Positions 57,517 to 64,000 of a stretch of DNA of 64,000 nucleotides are shown here, in pieces. The notes below the pieces were generated by a model, which did no database searches, was not told the origin of the DNA, and worked only from the letters and a program-made list of their open reading frames with translations. Both the position numbers and the translations under genes were made by a program. Numbering within the stretch: the stretch's first letter is position 1; each line of letters begins with the position of its first letter. Source of the stretch: Bacillota bacterium (lineage in GTDB: Bacteria > Bacillota > Clostridia > Acetivibrionales > DSM-1351). The stretch is taken from contig JAEWAX010000041.1 of the NCBI GenBank assembly GCA_023391425.1, positions 1 to 64,000 of the forward strand, read 5' to 3'.

Positions 57517-57669
57517 TTAACTAGGTACAATATTATCATTAAGTTCCTTTACCGTCTTATATACCTCACCCCCAGTATCAGATATTATTTCTGAAACTGG
57601 TAGCACTGTTCCAATTACTAAAGCAACGCACAGCGCAAACATAATAATAGTGATAATAATGTTTTTCAT
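57517..57669 (-). CDS. Tiny pilin-like peptide 1 of the Tad locus
   Basis: A 50-residue frame, MKNIIITIIMFALCVALVIG then TVLPVSEIIS and a polar tail. A GAGGTAAAT site precedes the ATG. The hydrophobic segment covers residues 3-25 and ends in LP, as in the two paralogues upstream. It has no standard prepilin-peptidase site. It is the third of three tandem copies. Confidence 0.8.
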   Translation of the reverse strand: MKNIIITIIMFALCVALVIGTVLPVSEIISDTGGEVYKTVKELNDNIVPS

Positions 57670-57749
57670 ATTTACCTCGTATGATAAACACTTACTCTGC
57701 TTTGTCTATCATATCCTCCTCATTGGACACAAATTCATGTTATCTTCAC

Positions 57750-57793
57750 AGTGATACTTAGCTCAGAAAAATTCATCGGAGCTAAGTATCACT
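57750..57793 (-). terminator. Module C hairpin after pilin-like gene 2
   Basis: AGTGATACTTAGCTC (57750-57764) and GAGCTAAGTATCACT (57779-57793) form a perfect 15 bp stem, 4 bases past the stop codon. A similar stem occurs at 58135-58179. It may stabilise or end the upstream message. Confidence 0.8.
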
Positions 57794-57797
57794 TATC

Positions 57798-57965
57798 CTA
57801 TCTAACTGTACTGCTTAATGCTGCAATGTCTGTATCTACACTGTCAACCTGTGTTTCTGCCTTAACCCCATTTTCTCTTCCGTGTTCAGCAAGTGGTAAA
57901 ATTACTGCAATAAGCAGCGCCATTGCTATAGCAAACATGGCTATTGATATAATAATTTTTTTCAT
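57798..57965 (-). CDS. Tiny pilin-like peptide 2 of the Tad locus
   Basis: A 55-residue frame, MKKIIISIAMFAIAMALLIA then VILPLAEHGR and a polar acidic tail. It shares MK-x-I-(I/L)-I-(S/T)-I and a helix ending in (V/I)xP with copies 1 and 3. A GAGAGGAGAA site lies upstream of the ATG. Confidence 0.85.
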   Translation of the reverse strand: MKKIIISIAMFAIAMALLIAVILPLAEHGRENGVKAETQVDSVDTDIAALSSTVR

Positions 57966-58084
57966 TTTGTTTTCTCCTCTCTATAATTTATTGGTTACTT
58001 ACTAACTTTCCAGATAAAAAATCATTACTATTTAAGCGGGAATTGTAGATGTATCTACACCATTGTATAAACAGAGTTCTTGAA

Positions 58085-58120
58085 TTCAGGGGAAGTTTTT
58101 ACTCCATCTGAAGCTTAGAA
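58085..58120. repeat. Dispersed intergenic repeat, module A
   Basis: TTCAGGGGAAG pairs loosely with CTCCATCTGAAGCTTAGA. It is the module A hairpin, here between pilin-like genes 2 and 3. Confidence 0.6.
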
Positions 58121-58134
58121 ATGGTTATCTTCAC

Positions 58135-58179
58135 GGCGATACTAACCTCCTGCTCTTTGAGCATGAGCTAAGTATCGCC
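58135..58179 (-). repeat. Module C hairpin, second copy
   Basis: GGCGATACT and AGTATCGCC close a stem of about 21 bp with a few mismatches and a TTT loop. The flank TTATCTTCACRGYGATACT is shared with 57741-57759. Confidence 0.75.
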
Positions 58180-58198
58180 AAGCTCGAAATAAGGGCGA

Positions 58199-58228
58199 CT
58201 AAGTTCAGAACAATTCATCTGAACTTAG
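58199..58228. repeat. Module A-like hairpin
   Basis: CTAAGTTCAG (58199 on) pairs with CTGAACTTAG (ending 58228), a 10 bp perfect stem. It lies just before the module B copy 5. Confidence 0.7.
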
Positions 58229-58240
58229 CTTCTTTATCCA

Positions 58241-58307
58241 CAGTCGTAGCGCCGCTTATCTCCCACTTGTAAAAGAGTAAGTATTAGCGGCGGTAGGCAT
58301 CAGACAA
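58241..58307 (+). repeat. Dispersed intergenic repeat, module B, copy 5
   Basis: CAGTCGTAGCGCCGCTTATC, an inner hairpin (CTCCCACTTGTAAAAGAGTAAG), ATTAGCGGCGGTAGGCATC and AGACAAAT. It lies 8 bases beyond the stop of pilin-like gene 3 and is a clear member of the family. Confidence 0.85.
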
Positions 58308-58314
58308 ATTCTCC

Positions 58315-58473
58315 CTACTTTAACACCTGCCCTATTCTTGTAATTGCTGCCTCACCTTTTAATACAGCGTCATTACCAGTTTCCCCACCATGCGTCAATA
58401 GTGGGACAATTACTCCGATTACAAGAGCTAGAGCAATAGATAGCATGGCTATAGTAATTAAAATTTGCTTCAT
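58315..58473 (-). CDS. Tiny pilin-like peptide 3 of the Tad locus
   Basis: A 52-residue frame, MKQILITIAMLSIALALVIG then VIVPLLTHGG and a polar tail. It has the same layout as copies 1 and 2 and follows tadC by about 60 bases. It has the best match to copy 2, including the HG pair after the helix. It is probably the first of the tandem trio to be transcribed. Confidence 0.85.
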   Translation of the reverse strand: MKQILITIAMLSIALALVIGVIVPLLTHGGETGNDAVLKGEAAITRIGQVLK

Positions 58474-58534
58474 ATTTCGTCACTCCGTCCTTAACTCTAT
58501 ATCTTTGTAGTTTGCTTCAGGTTTGGCTTATTTA

Positions 58535-59677
58535 TTAAATGAATTCAAACGCTTTGTAGACTATATCCAGCATGGGATTTAACATAAGCCTTGCTAACTC
58601 GTATACTAGAGGAACTATACTTAAAAATGCTATTAGGTCAATGAAATCAATCGTTTCATCAGCTGTAATAATTATTGACTCATCTCTTTCCATCACCTCC
58701 CTCTCCAGTATTTCCAATGCCAACTCCTTATCTGCCAAACTATATATTTCTAATACATTAAGCAGCTTTGACAGACTTTTTATATTCTTATTTTTTAAGT
58801 AATCAAAGCCACTCTGTTTATCGTATTGATACATGGTTGCAAATTCATGTAGATATTTTGAGTATATTTTGGAGGATTTTTCAAGTTCAAAGATTATATC
58901 CAATGTTTTTATGCCATCTACGCGTGCTAAAAGTTCAAATATGTACTCAAGCTTAACTATCTCCTTTTTGTAGACACACCCCCTGAGTAACCATATAAAT
59001 GTCATCAAAACCTCTGGAATAAAAAATGCCAAAAGTATAATCAGAATATGATAATATTTAATTACTTTGACTTTCTGAACTTCTCCCCAAGTTTTTAAAA
59101 ACCATTCCGTTTTCTCTTTAATTAGATTTTGGTCTGAGGTATTTAGACATTCTGCTATTTCCTCTTCAGCTATAAAATACTTTTCTGTATCACTAGCATG
59201 AGAAAACTTGCTTTTGTCCACTCCAGATAAGATTTGCTTATAAAGTAAGTATCTTGATTGGTCATATGAACTGTTTTGATATAAAGTAGATTTTCCTTCT
59301 CCTGAATATCCTACAAGCTGCTTGGTTTGATAAATACTATTTGTATATGTTATACCTGTTACCAAAAGTGTACATATGATAGTACATATGATTTTAATAA
59401 GATACAGTTGCTGCAAGCTCATTCCAATCTCGCTCAGGTCTAATACCTTTAATAAAAGTCTGTTAATCCAAAGTTCCTTATCATGTGATAGATAATCTAG
59501 TAGCTTCTTGATTATCCCTTTACCTGATACACTATCCAATATGCTTAATGGAGTATGCTTAGTATTATATTTCCATTTTCTAAAACCTACTGTTATTTTG
59601 AGTGGCTTAAAAGCTAATCCACAAACTAGAAGAAATATTCCTATTACAATCAGTGAAACTATTAAAATCTTAGACAT
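58535..59677 (-). CDS. tadC: TadC-like inner membrane pilus protein
   Basis: The 380-residue protein has membrane segments at about residues 3-22, 95-112, 215-240 and near the C-terminus. Between them are cytoplasmic helices of the type II secretion F-domain type (YIFELLARVDGIKTLDIIFEL). It pairs with TadB to form the pilus platform. A GAGGAAAGGATAAT site precedes the ATG. The sequence is quite divergent from the family. Confidence 0.7.
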   Translation of the reverse strand: MSKILIVSLIVIGIFLLVCGLAFKPLKITVGFRKWKYNTKHTPLSILDSVSGKGIIKKLLDYLSHDKELWINRLLLKVLDLSEIGMSLQQLYLIKIICTIICTLLVTGITYTNSIYQTKQLVGYSGEGKSTLYQNSSYDQSRYLLYKQILSGVDKSKFSHASDTEKYFIAEEEIAECLNTSDQNLIKEKTEWFLKTWGEVQKVKVIKYYHILIILLAFFIPEVLMTFIWLLRGCVYKKEIVKLEYIFELLARVDGIKTLDIIFELEKSSKIYSKYLHEFATMYQYDKQSGFDYLKNKNIKSLSKLLNVLEIYSLADKELALEILEREVMERDESIIITADETIDFIDLIAFLSIVPLVYELARLMLNPMLDIVYKAFEFI

Positions 59678-59690
59678 ATTATCCTTTCCT

Positions 59691-60734
59691 CTACATTCTT
59701 CTCAAGACACGCACAATTAATAAAGCAGATAAAGAATATATCACTACTTTTGTAAACACAGCAGTTGTATCATAGTATAGACCCATATCAATTCCTAATA
59801 AAACTCTATTCATTAACAGAATTACAGGAAGGCTAAAAATGCTTGCTGAAATTGTGAAAATTTCATACCATATAAGCTTCTTGTTCTTCTTTTTCTCAAT
59901 ATTATTATATCTAGTTATACTCCTATTTAGCTTATAGAGCTGTGCGATAAGCTCCCCACCATTTTCTCGATAATTTACAATAAGTAAAACAAATATATTT
60001 AACCAGGTATCATCTATTTTATCTCGAATCATACATAAGCTTTCATTTAAATCACTACTATCAGACGCTCTCCTCATTATCCGCCCTAATGCATTATTAT
60101 TTGTACAACATTCTTGTAATGCTGGTCTGATTCTGTAATGAATCATAAAAGAGCTACGAAAACTATCAATAAGTATTGGAATTTTTAATCGCAAGCTGTA
60201 TTTCATATAGTCCACTATTAATGTAAAAATGTAGTAGGGCAATATCACGCATAAAGCGAGAGTGACAAGCCTTGTGTACCATAGATTCAATCCAATATTT
60301 ATTAGGCAATACAACAAAAGGCCTGCTATTGGTAACATTAATGTAAATACTGCTACAATGTATCTCTGAACAATTTGCTCTACCATGAAATATGAAATAG
60401 AACTGTTGAGCTTGTGAGACAGTATTTTTAGTGGGAACTTATTTGTTATAAACTCAATACATCTTAAATATTTAATACTGTTCATCAGCGTTAGTTTTTT
60501 AGTATTTTTGGCAAATGCCTTTTTATATATTGAAATATACATACCTAATAAAATAAGTAATGCTCCTGATAAAATCATTGTCAGATATAATTTGTTACTT
60601 GTAATAATGGCTTCTATTTGAAATATATATGTTATTATCTGATTAAATAAATTATCGGGTACTATATCAGGTGTAAAGCTAGTTACAATATCGTTTGTAA
60701 TTTCATGTGTTATGTCGTTAGCTAGATTTAGCAT
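59691..60734 (-). CDS. tadB: TadB-like inner membrane pilus protein
   Basis: The 347-residue product has helices at about residues 50-70, 135-180 and 290-345 and an F-domain cytoplasmic region. Start 60734 (MLNLANDITHE) is behind a GGGGGA site and leaves 4 bases after the ATPase stop. The frame also runs to 60809 inside the ATPase gene. It is a platform subunit for the CpaF motor. Confidence 0.72.
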   Translation of the reverse strand: MLNLANDITHEITNDIVTSFTPDIVPDNLFNQIITYIFQIEAIITSNKLYLTMILSGALLILLGMYISIYKKAFAKNTKKLTLMNSIKYLRCIEFITNKFPLKILSHKLNSSISYFMVEQIVQRYIVAVFTLMLPIAGLLLYCLINIGLNLWYTRLVTLALCVILPYYIFTLIVDYMKYSLRLKIPILIDSFRSSFMIHYRIRPALQECCTNNNALGRIMRRASDSSDLNESLCMIRDKIDDTWLNIFVLLIVNYRENGGELIAQLYKLNRSITRYNNIEKKKNKKLIWYEIFTISASIFSLPVILLMNRVLLGIDMGLYYDTTAVFTKVVIYSLSALLIVRVLRRM

Positions 60735-60738
60735 AGCT

Positions 60739-62301
60739 TTATATCCCCCGATGAATGGCGTTGTGAGCTGAGTTGTTGGATTTATTGGGAGTATCCTCCG
60801 AAGTAGCAATAGGACAAAATAGTTCCTGGAGTTCTTCTACATCGGATTGTGTCATCTCATATTCTATGCAAGACATTATCTGTTCCTTCGATAATCCATT
60901 TTGATTCGCCCAATACTTATCGCTCTCTTTATCAAATACAAAAAGATCATTTATCTGAAATGACATGCTAGTTTCATCAGCCAAAACCTCCGAAACCTTA
61001 TACACATACCGTTGACCAGTTTCTCTATCAAGCTTTATATGTACCACCAGATCCACCGCATCAGCCACATCAAACTGTGCCTCTCTAAAGTCAGTATAAT
61101 ATCCAGTCTGCATTAAAAGTTGCCTTAGATCATGTATCATTCTTCGTGTACTAGAAGAGTGGAAAGTAAATAGGCTCCCCCTAGCCTGCCTTAACATTGC
61201 CTTTATCATTTCAAAGGCTTCATAAGAGTTTCGGACTTCACCATATATTACTATGTCCCGGTTGAGTCTAAAAAATATCTCTGTTATATCAGATGGTTTA
61301 AATTCTTTTGTATATTGCAATTCGACAATATTTTTTTGTGGGTAATTTGATGATATATTTAGTTCATGTATGTTTTCTGCCAAGCCTATACTTATGTCAG
61401 AATCAAGTTGCTTTATAATGAGTTCATCGGCGGCAGTTGTTTTTCCTGAACCTTGTTCTCCAATTATCGCTACATTTCTTCGCCCTTTACTCGCGAGGAG
61501 CTCTATGATTCTAGAAATTCTATCCTCAACAAACCTGTTTCTATATTTAACTAATTGTGCTTTTGATGCAAACAATCTTATGTTAACAACATAGTATTTC
61601 GACAAGGGAGGTCTAAGTGCTGTAACCCTTGCCCCATTTTTTAAAATAGCATTAATTAGTGGCGCTCCTGCATTCATCTCCTCTCGAGCTGTCGATGTAA
61701 GCCTATTCTCAATGATTTTCCTATAGCTATCTTCATTTTTAAATATAAATTTAGGATTTGGTATATGCCTTTTTATTCCGTTATACTGAATCCATATATA
61801 ATCGCATCTTGTACAGGCTACTTCATTTAAGCGCGTATCAAATATAAGTTCATCTAGTATTCCATAGCCGTAGACTTCCTGATAAATTATTTGTGTTAAT
61901 TTTTGAAGTTTTACATCATATTCGTCATGATGATTAATTGAATATTTGCTTAAATAATTCATTATTTCGGTATCGATAGGCTTAATTGCACATGCTGCAT
62001 CTCCACCAGTATAAATATTTTCATAATAGTCTATATGATATTCCTTTAGCAAGGCATCGATATTATCAGAATTTATAATGCCTGTTTTTTCTATCAAGAG
62101 AAAATAGATACTGTTTTGCATAAACTCTCTTGCCTTTAGGCTTCCGTCAATGGCCAATAGCTTCTGAGCCTGCCTTTCTTCCTCTAGATAGCTCACCTTG
62201 TTTTCATGAATATTCTTTATTTCATTTAACCCATTTATTCTTAACTCTTCCTCAATGTAATCCATTAGCTCTTTTAAACACAGCTTTTGCATTGTCTTCA
62301 T
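60739..62301 (-). CDS. cpaF: CpaF/TadA-family secretion ATPase
   Basis: The 520-residue hexameric motor has Walker A GEQGSGKTTAADELI, an Asp box and Walker B in RDIVIYGEVRNSYEAFEM, and the His box FTFHSSSTRRMIHDL. The N-terminal 200 residues are the usual helical domain. Start 62301 (MKTMQ) is behind a GGAGGAG site. It powers pilus assembly. Confidence 0.9.
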   Translation of the reverse strand: MKTMQKLCLKELMDYIEEELRINGLNEIKNIHENKVSYLEEERQAQKLLAIDGSLKAREFMQNSIYFLLIEKTGIINSDNIDALLKEYHIDYYENIYTGGDAACAIKPIDTEIMNYLSKYSINHHDEYDVKLQKLTQIIYQEVYGYGILDELIFDTRLNEVACTRCDYIWIQYNGIKRHIPNPKFIFKNEDSYRKIIENRLTSTAREEMNAGAPLINAILKNGARVTALRPPLSKYYVVNIRLFASKAQLVKYRNRFVEDRISRIIELLASKGRRNVAIIGEQGSGKTTAADELIIKQLDSDISIGLAENIHELNISSNYPQKNIVELQYTKEFKPSDITEIFFRLNRDIVIYGEVRNSYEAFEMIKAMLRQARGSLFTFHSSSTRRMIHDLRQLLMQTGYYTDFREAQFDVADAVDLVVHIKLDRETGQRYVYKVSEVLADETSMSFQINDLFVFDKESDKYWANQNGLSKEQIMSCIEYEMTQSDVEELQELFCPIATSEDTPNKSNNSAHNAIHRGI

Positions 62302-62323
62302 ACACTTCTCCTCCATATTTTTG

Positions 62324-63139
62324 CTACAGTCTCTGAATAGCCTGTATTAAGCTCCACATATGCCTTCTGGATTTTTCTTTTACAGCTGACTGTATTGGCA
62401 TTAAGCCCAAGGTTTCAAGAATTTGCTTTGAAATGCATCGTACAGAGTTATTACAGCTTGTTTCATGCTGAAGATACAAGTGTAAACTATCTCTATTTTT
62501 CATTTCCTGAAGCGTCTCACAGTAGTCCATCGTGTACACCTTCTTTAATGCATATCTGCGCTTAATATCGCTCAGTCTCGGATAAATGTTTCTGTACTTA
62601 GATATCATATACATCGTCTCTTGATTATAGAGCAATTGCTCTTCGTTTACCTTATTCAGCTCCTTCATACTTTCGTTATCCTGAATAAAGAGTTTCAAAA
62701 CAAGGTTAGCCTTTTGTAGCATCAAATTAGTTAGTATATTTTCATTCCCCGAAACAGTGTCAAAAATAATGAGATCAAAGCTTTCCTGCAATTCATCAAA
62801 CAGCTTACTATATTTTTCAATGTTTTTCTGTGCATAAGAGTTCGTTGTTCGATAGCTTCCTAAAAAGTAAACTCCATCACTTTGTGGTATTATGCTTGAT
62901 ATCAGCAGCTCAGACTTGTCTCCTTCAAAAAACTGATAATTAACCAAATCCTCTAGTCCAGTAGCAGCTACATTTATTCCAAACAGTTTATAAAGTGCAC
63001 TGTACTGTAAATTTAAGCAACAAACCAATATTTTAAAATCCTTTTTCGCAATTCCCTTAATCTGATTTGCCAACATATATGTTACTACTGATTTTCCAGT
63101 TTTTTTTACATCTGACCATATGGCTATTATTTTTCCCAT
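62324..63139 (-). CDS. cpaE: CpaE-like ParA/MinD-type ATPase
   Basis: The 271-residue protein starts MGKIIAIWSDVKKTGKSVVT, a degenerate deviant Walker A in which KK-TGKS replaces KGGxGKS. LIIFDTVSG fits the Walker B region. CpaE-type proteins position Tad pilus machines. Start 63139 has a GGGAGG site; the frame extends to 63190 without one. The deviant motif may lower ATPase activity. Confidence 0.75.
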   Translation of the reverse strand: MGKIIAIWSDVKKTGKSVVTYMLANQIKGIAKKDFKILVCCLNLQYSALYKLFGINVAATGLEDLVNYQFFEGDKSELLISSIIPQSDGVYFLGSYRTTNSYAQKNIEKYSKLFDELQESFDLIIFDTVSGNENILTNLMLQKANLVLKLFIQDNESMKELNKVNEEQLLYNQETMYMISKYRNIYPRLSDIKRRYALKKVYTMDYCETLQEMKNRDSLHLYLQHETSCNNSVRCISKQILETLGLMPIQSAVKEKSRRHMWSLIQAIQRL

Positions 63140-63189
63140 TTTGACCTCCCATTCCGCTATGCAGCCACAGTTATTACAAAAAATCAACA

Positions 63190-63837
63190 TTAATTAACTG
63201 GCTTTTGAGTATCATCGCAGTAGAGTTCATATATCAACTTTCCTGCCATCTTTGCTGTATAAATCTTTTGTCTTTCATCTTTATCTAGGATGAGCTTCAT
63301 ATAAGCTGTTCTCGAATTCATTCCTGACTTCGAATCTAGTGATACTCCTGTTTCATCAAGAACATCCTCTACTTTTACTTTATATAGGATTGTTTCGACG
63401 ATATCACTTGCCTCTTTTTTAAGCCTTATATCAACATAAGCTCCTTTTTTAATTAGGTTCGCTAGTCTCTCCTCAATGCTCATAGGTAAAATAATTATTC
63501 TCTCGTCATCTTTGAACCAGTTATTTTTATCAATTAAGGTACTCGTACTTAAATACTCGTTTTTCATTATTTTATCTTTAGCTTTTTTCCCCAACACTTG
63601 TCCCACATCAGTTGCTAATAAAGCGTTTGAAGCGGATAATTGTATTTCTTTTGTCTTTATGTGTTTTTCTTGTATTATAGTCCCCTCATCTATGTCTACA
63701 GCAGCAACCACCACTGAAATATGTGTTTGCAGATCTAATGGGTATCGCTTAAAAATGTATGCGAATACTATTGAATTTAATATTAAGAATATTCCCATGC
63801 AAATTAGCGTTGTTTTAATAACTAGTCTTTTGCCCAC
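63190..63837 (-). CDS. cpaB: CpaB/RcpC-like SAF-domain protein
   Basis: The 215-residue protein has an N-terminal membrane anchor (about residues 8-30), then an SAF domain (VVVAAVDIDEGTIIQEKHI, KKAKDKIMKNEYLS). CpaB helps assemble the Tad machinery and is often first in the operon. The start is GTG with an AGGAGG site. It is the first Tad gene in the window; more genes, such as a prepilin peptidase, may lie beyond the end. Confidence 0.82.
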   Translation of the reverse strand: MGKRLVIKTTLICMGIFLILNSIVFAYIFKRYPLDLQTHISVVVAAVDIDEGTIIQEKHIKTKEIQLSASNALLATDVGQVLGKKAKDKIMKNEYLSTSTLIDKNNWFKDDERIIILPMSIEERLANLIKKGAYVDIRLKKEASDIVETILYKVKVEDVLDETGVSLDSKSGMNSRTAYMKLILDKDERQKIYTAKMAGKLIYELYCDDTQKPVN

Positions 63838-64000
63838 TGGCTTATCCTCCTAAAGTATTTTCAATTACTTTTATCTACTTTTGTTATCTTCTGGTTACAT
63901 AGATGACTTTGTAATCACCGTTGAAATTAGGCGTGCAAGATGAGAGCACTTCCTTTTCTCTGATAAAATTGTATTTGATATAATATTAGAAATTTGTTTT
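63838..64000. promoter_or_regulatory. Upstream region of the Tad operon
   Basis: A 163-base AT-rich end of the window. It holds the AGGAGG site of cpaB and probably a promoter, but no clear -35/-10 pair can be named and no ORF is supported. Confidence 0.35.

Overview
The window looks like a chromosomal piece of a low-GC, Gram-positive, anaerobic, Clostridia-type bacterium. The reasons are AT-rich DNA, strong AGGAGG-type ribosome sites, frequent GTG and TTG starts, lipoprotein-type ABC binding proteins, YesM/YesN sensor pairs, a birA-coaX pair, lactate dehydrogenase and malic enzyme, and a Tad-type pilus locus without an outer-membrane secretin. No tRNA, rRNA, CRISPR array, phage or complete insertion sequence was seen. 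I cannot name the species.

Layout. Nearly all genes are on the minus strand. Bases 1-1622 hold a low-complexity repeat gene and a secreted stalk-domain protein. Bases 2021-13015 are a carbohydrate-use locus: a YesM-like sensor kinase, a YesN-like AraC response regulator, a sugar-binding lipoprotein, two permeases, a polysaccharide deacetylase-like enzyme and a large GH2 beta-galactosidase. Bases 13315-18874 hold malic enzyme, lactate dehydrogenase and an operon of an unknown gene, birA, an Asn/Arg-rich repeat gene and coaX. Bases 19098-22872 encode cyanophycin synthetase and cyanophycinase, a nitrogen-storage pair. Bases 22949-31542 are a mixed stretch: small membrane protein, DMT exporter, second binding lipoprotein, OmpR-type two-component system, MFS carrier and GH13 alpha-glucosidase. 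Bases 31700-33862 are a Fur-box-controlled feoA-feoB pair on the plus strand, with an unusual FeoB. A VanY-like carboxypeptidase, a heterodimeric ABC exporter, and a PRMT-like methyltransferase paired with a YhhN-family membrane protein follow. Bases 41137-44428 are leuC-leuD-leuB, next to an AraC regulator, a DEAD-box helicase, an ABC-F ATPase and a radical SAM/SPASM protein.

The last 13 kb is the most distinctive part. It has a 1530-residue secreted protein made of 16 similar domains, a coiled-coil protein built from exact heptad repeats, and a Tad pilus operon (cpaB, cpaE, cpaF, tadB, tadC, two TadE-like pseudopilin genes). Between tadC and the pseudopilin genes are three tiny paralogous genes of 50-55 residues, probably the pilin-like subunits, separated by strong hairpins.

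Intergenic DNA carries a dispersed, mosaic family of palindromic repeats (modules A, B, C and others). It also holds a MITE-like inverted repeat, a repeat shared between the leu operon and the helicase leader, and a 159-base structured element closed by a 15-16 bp terminal stem.
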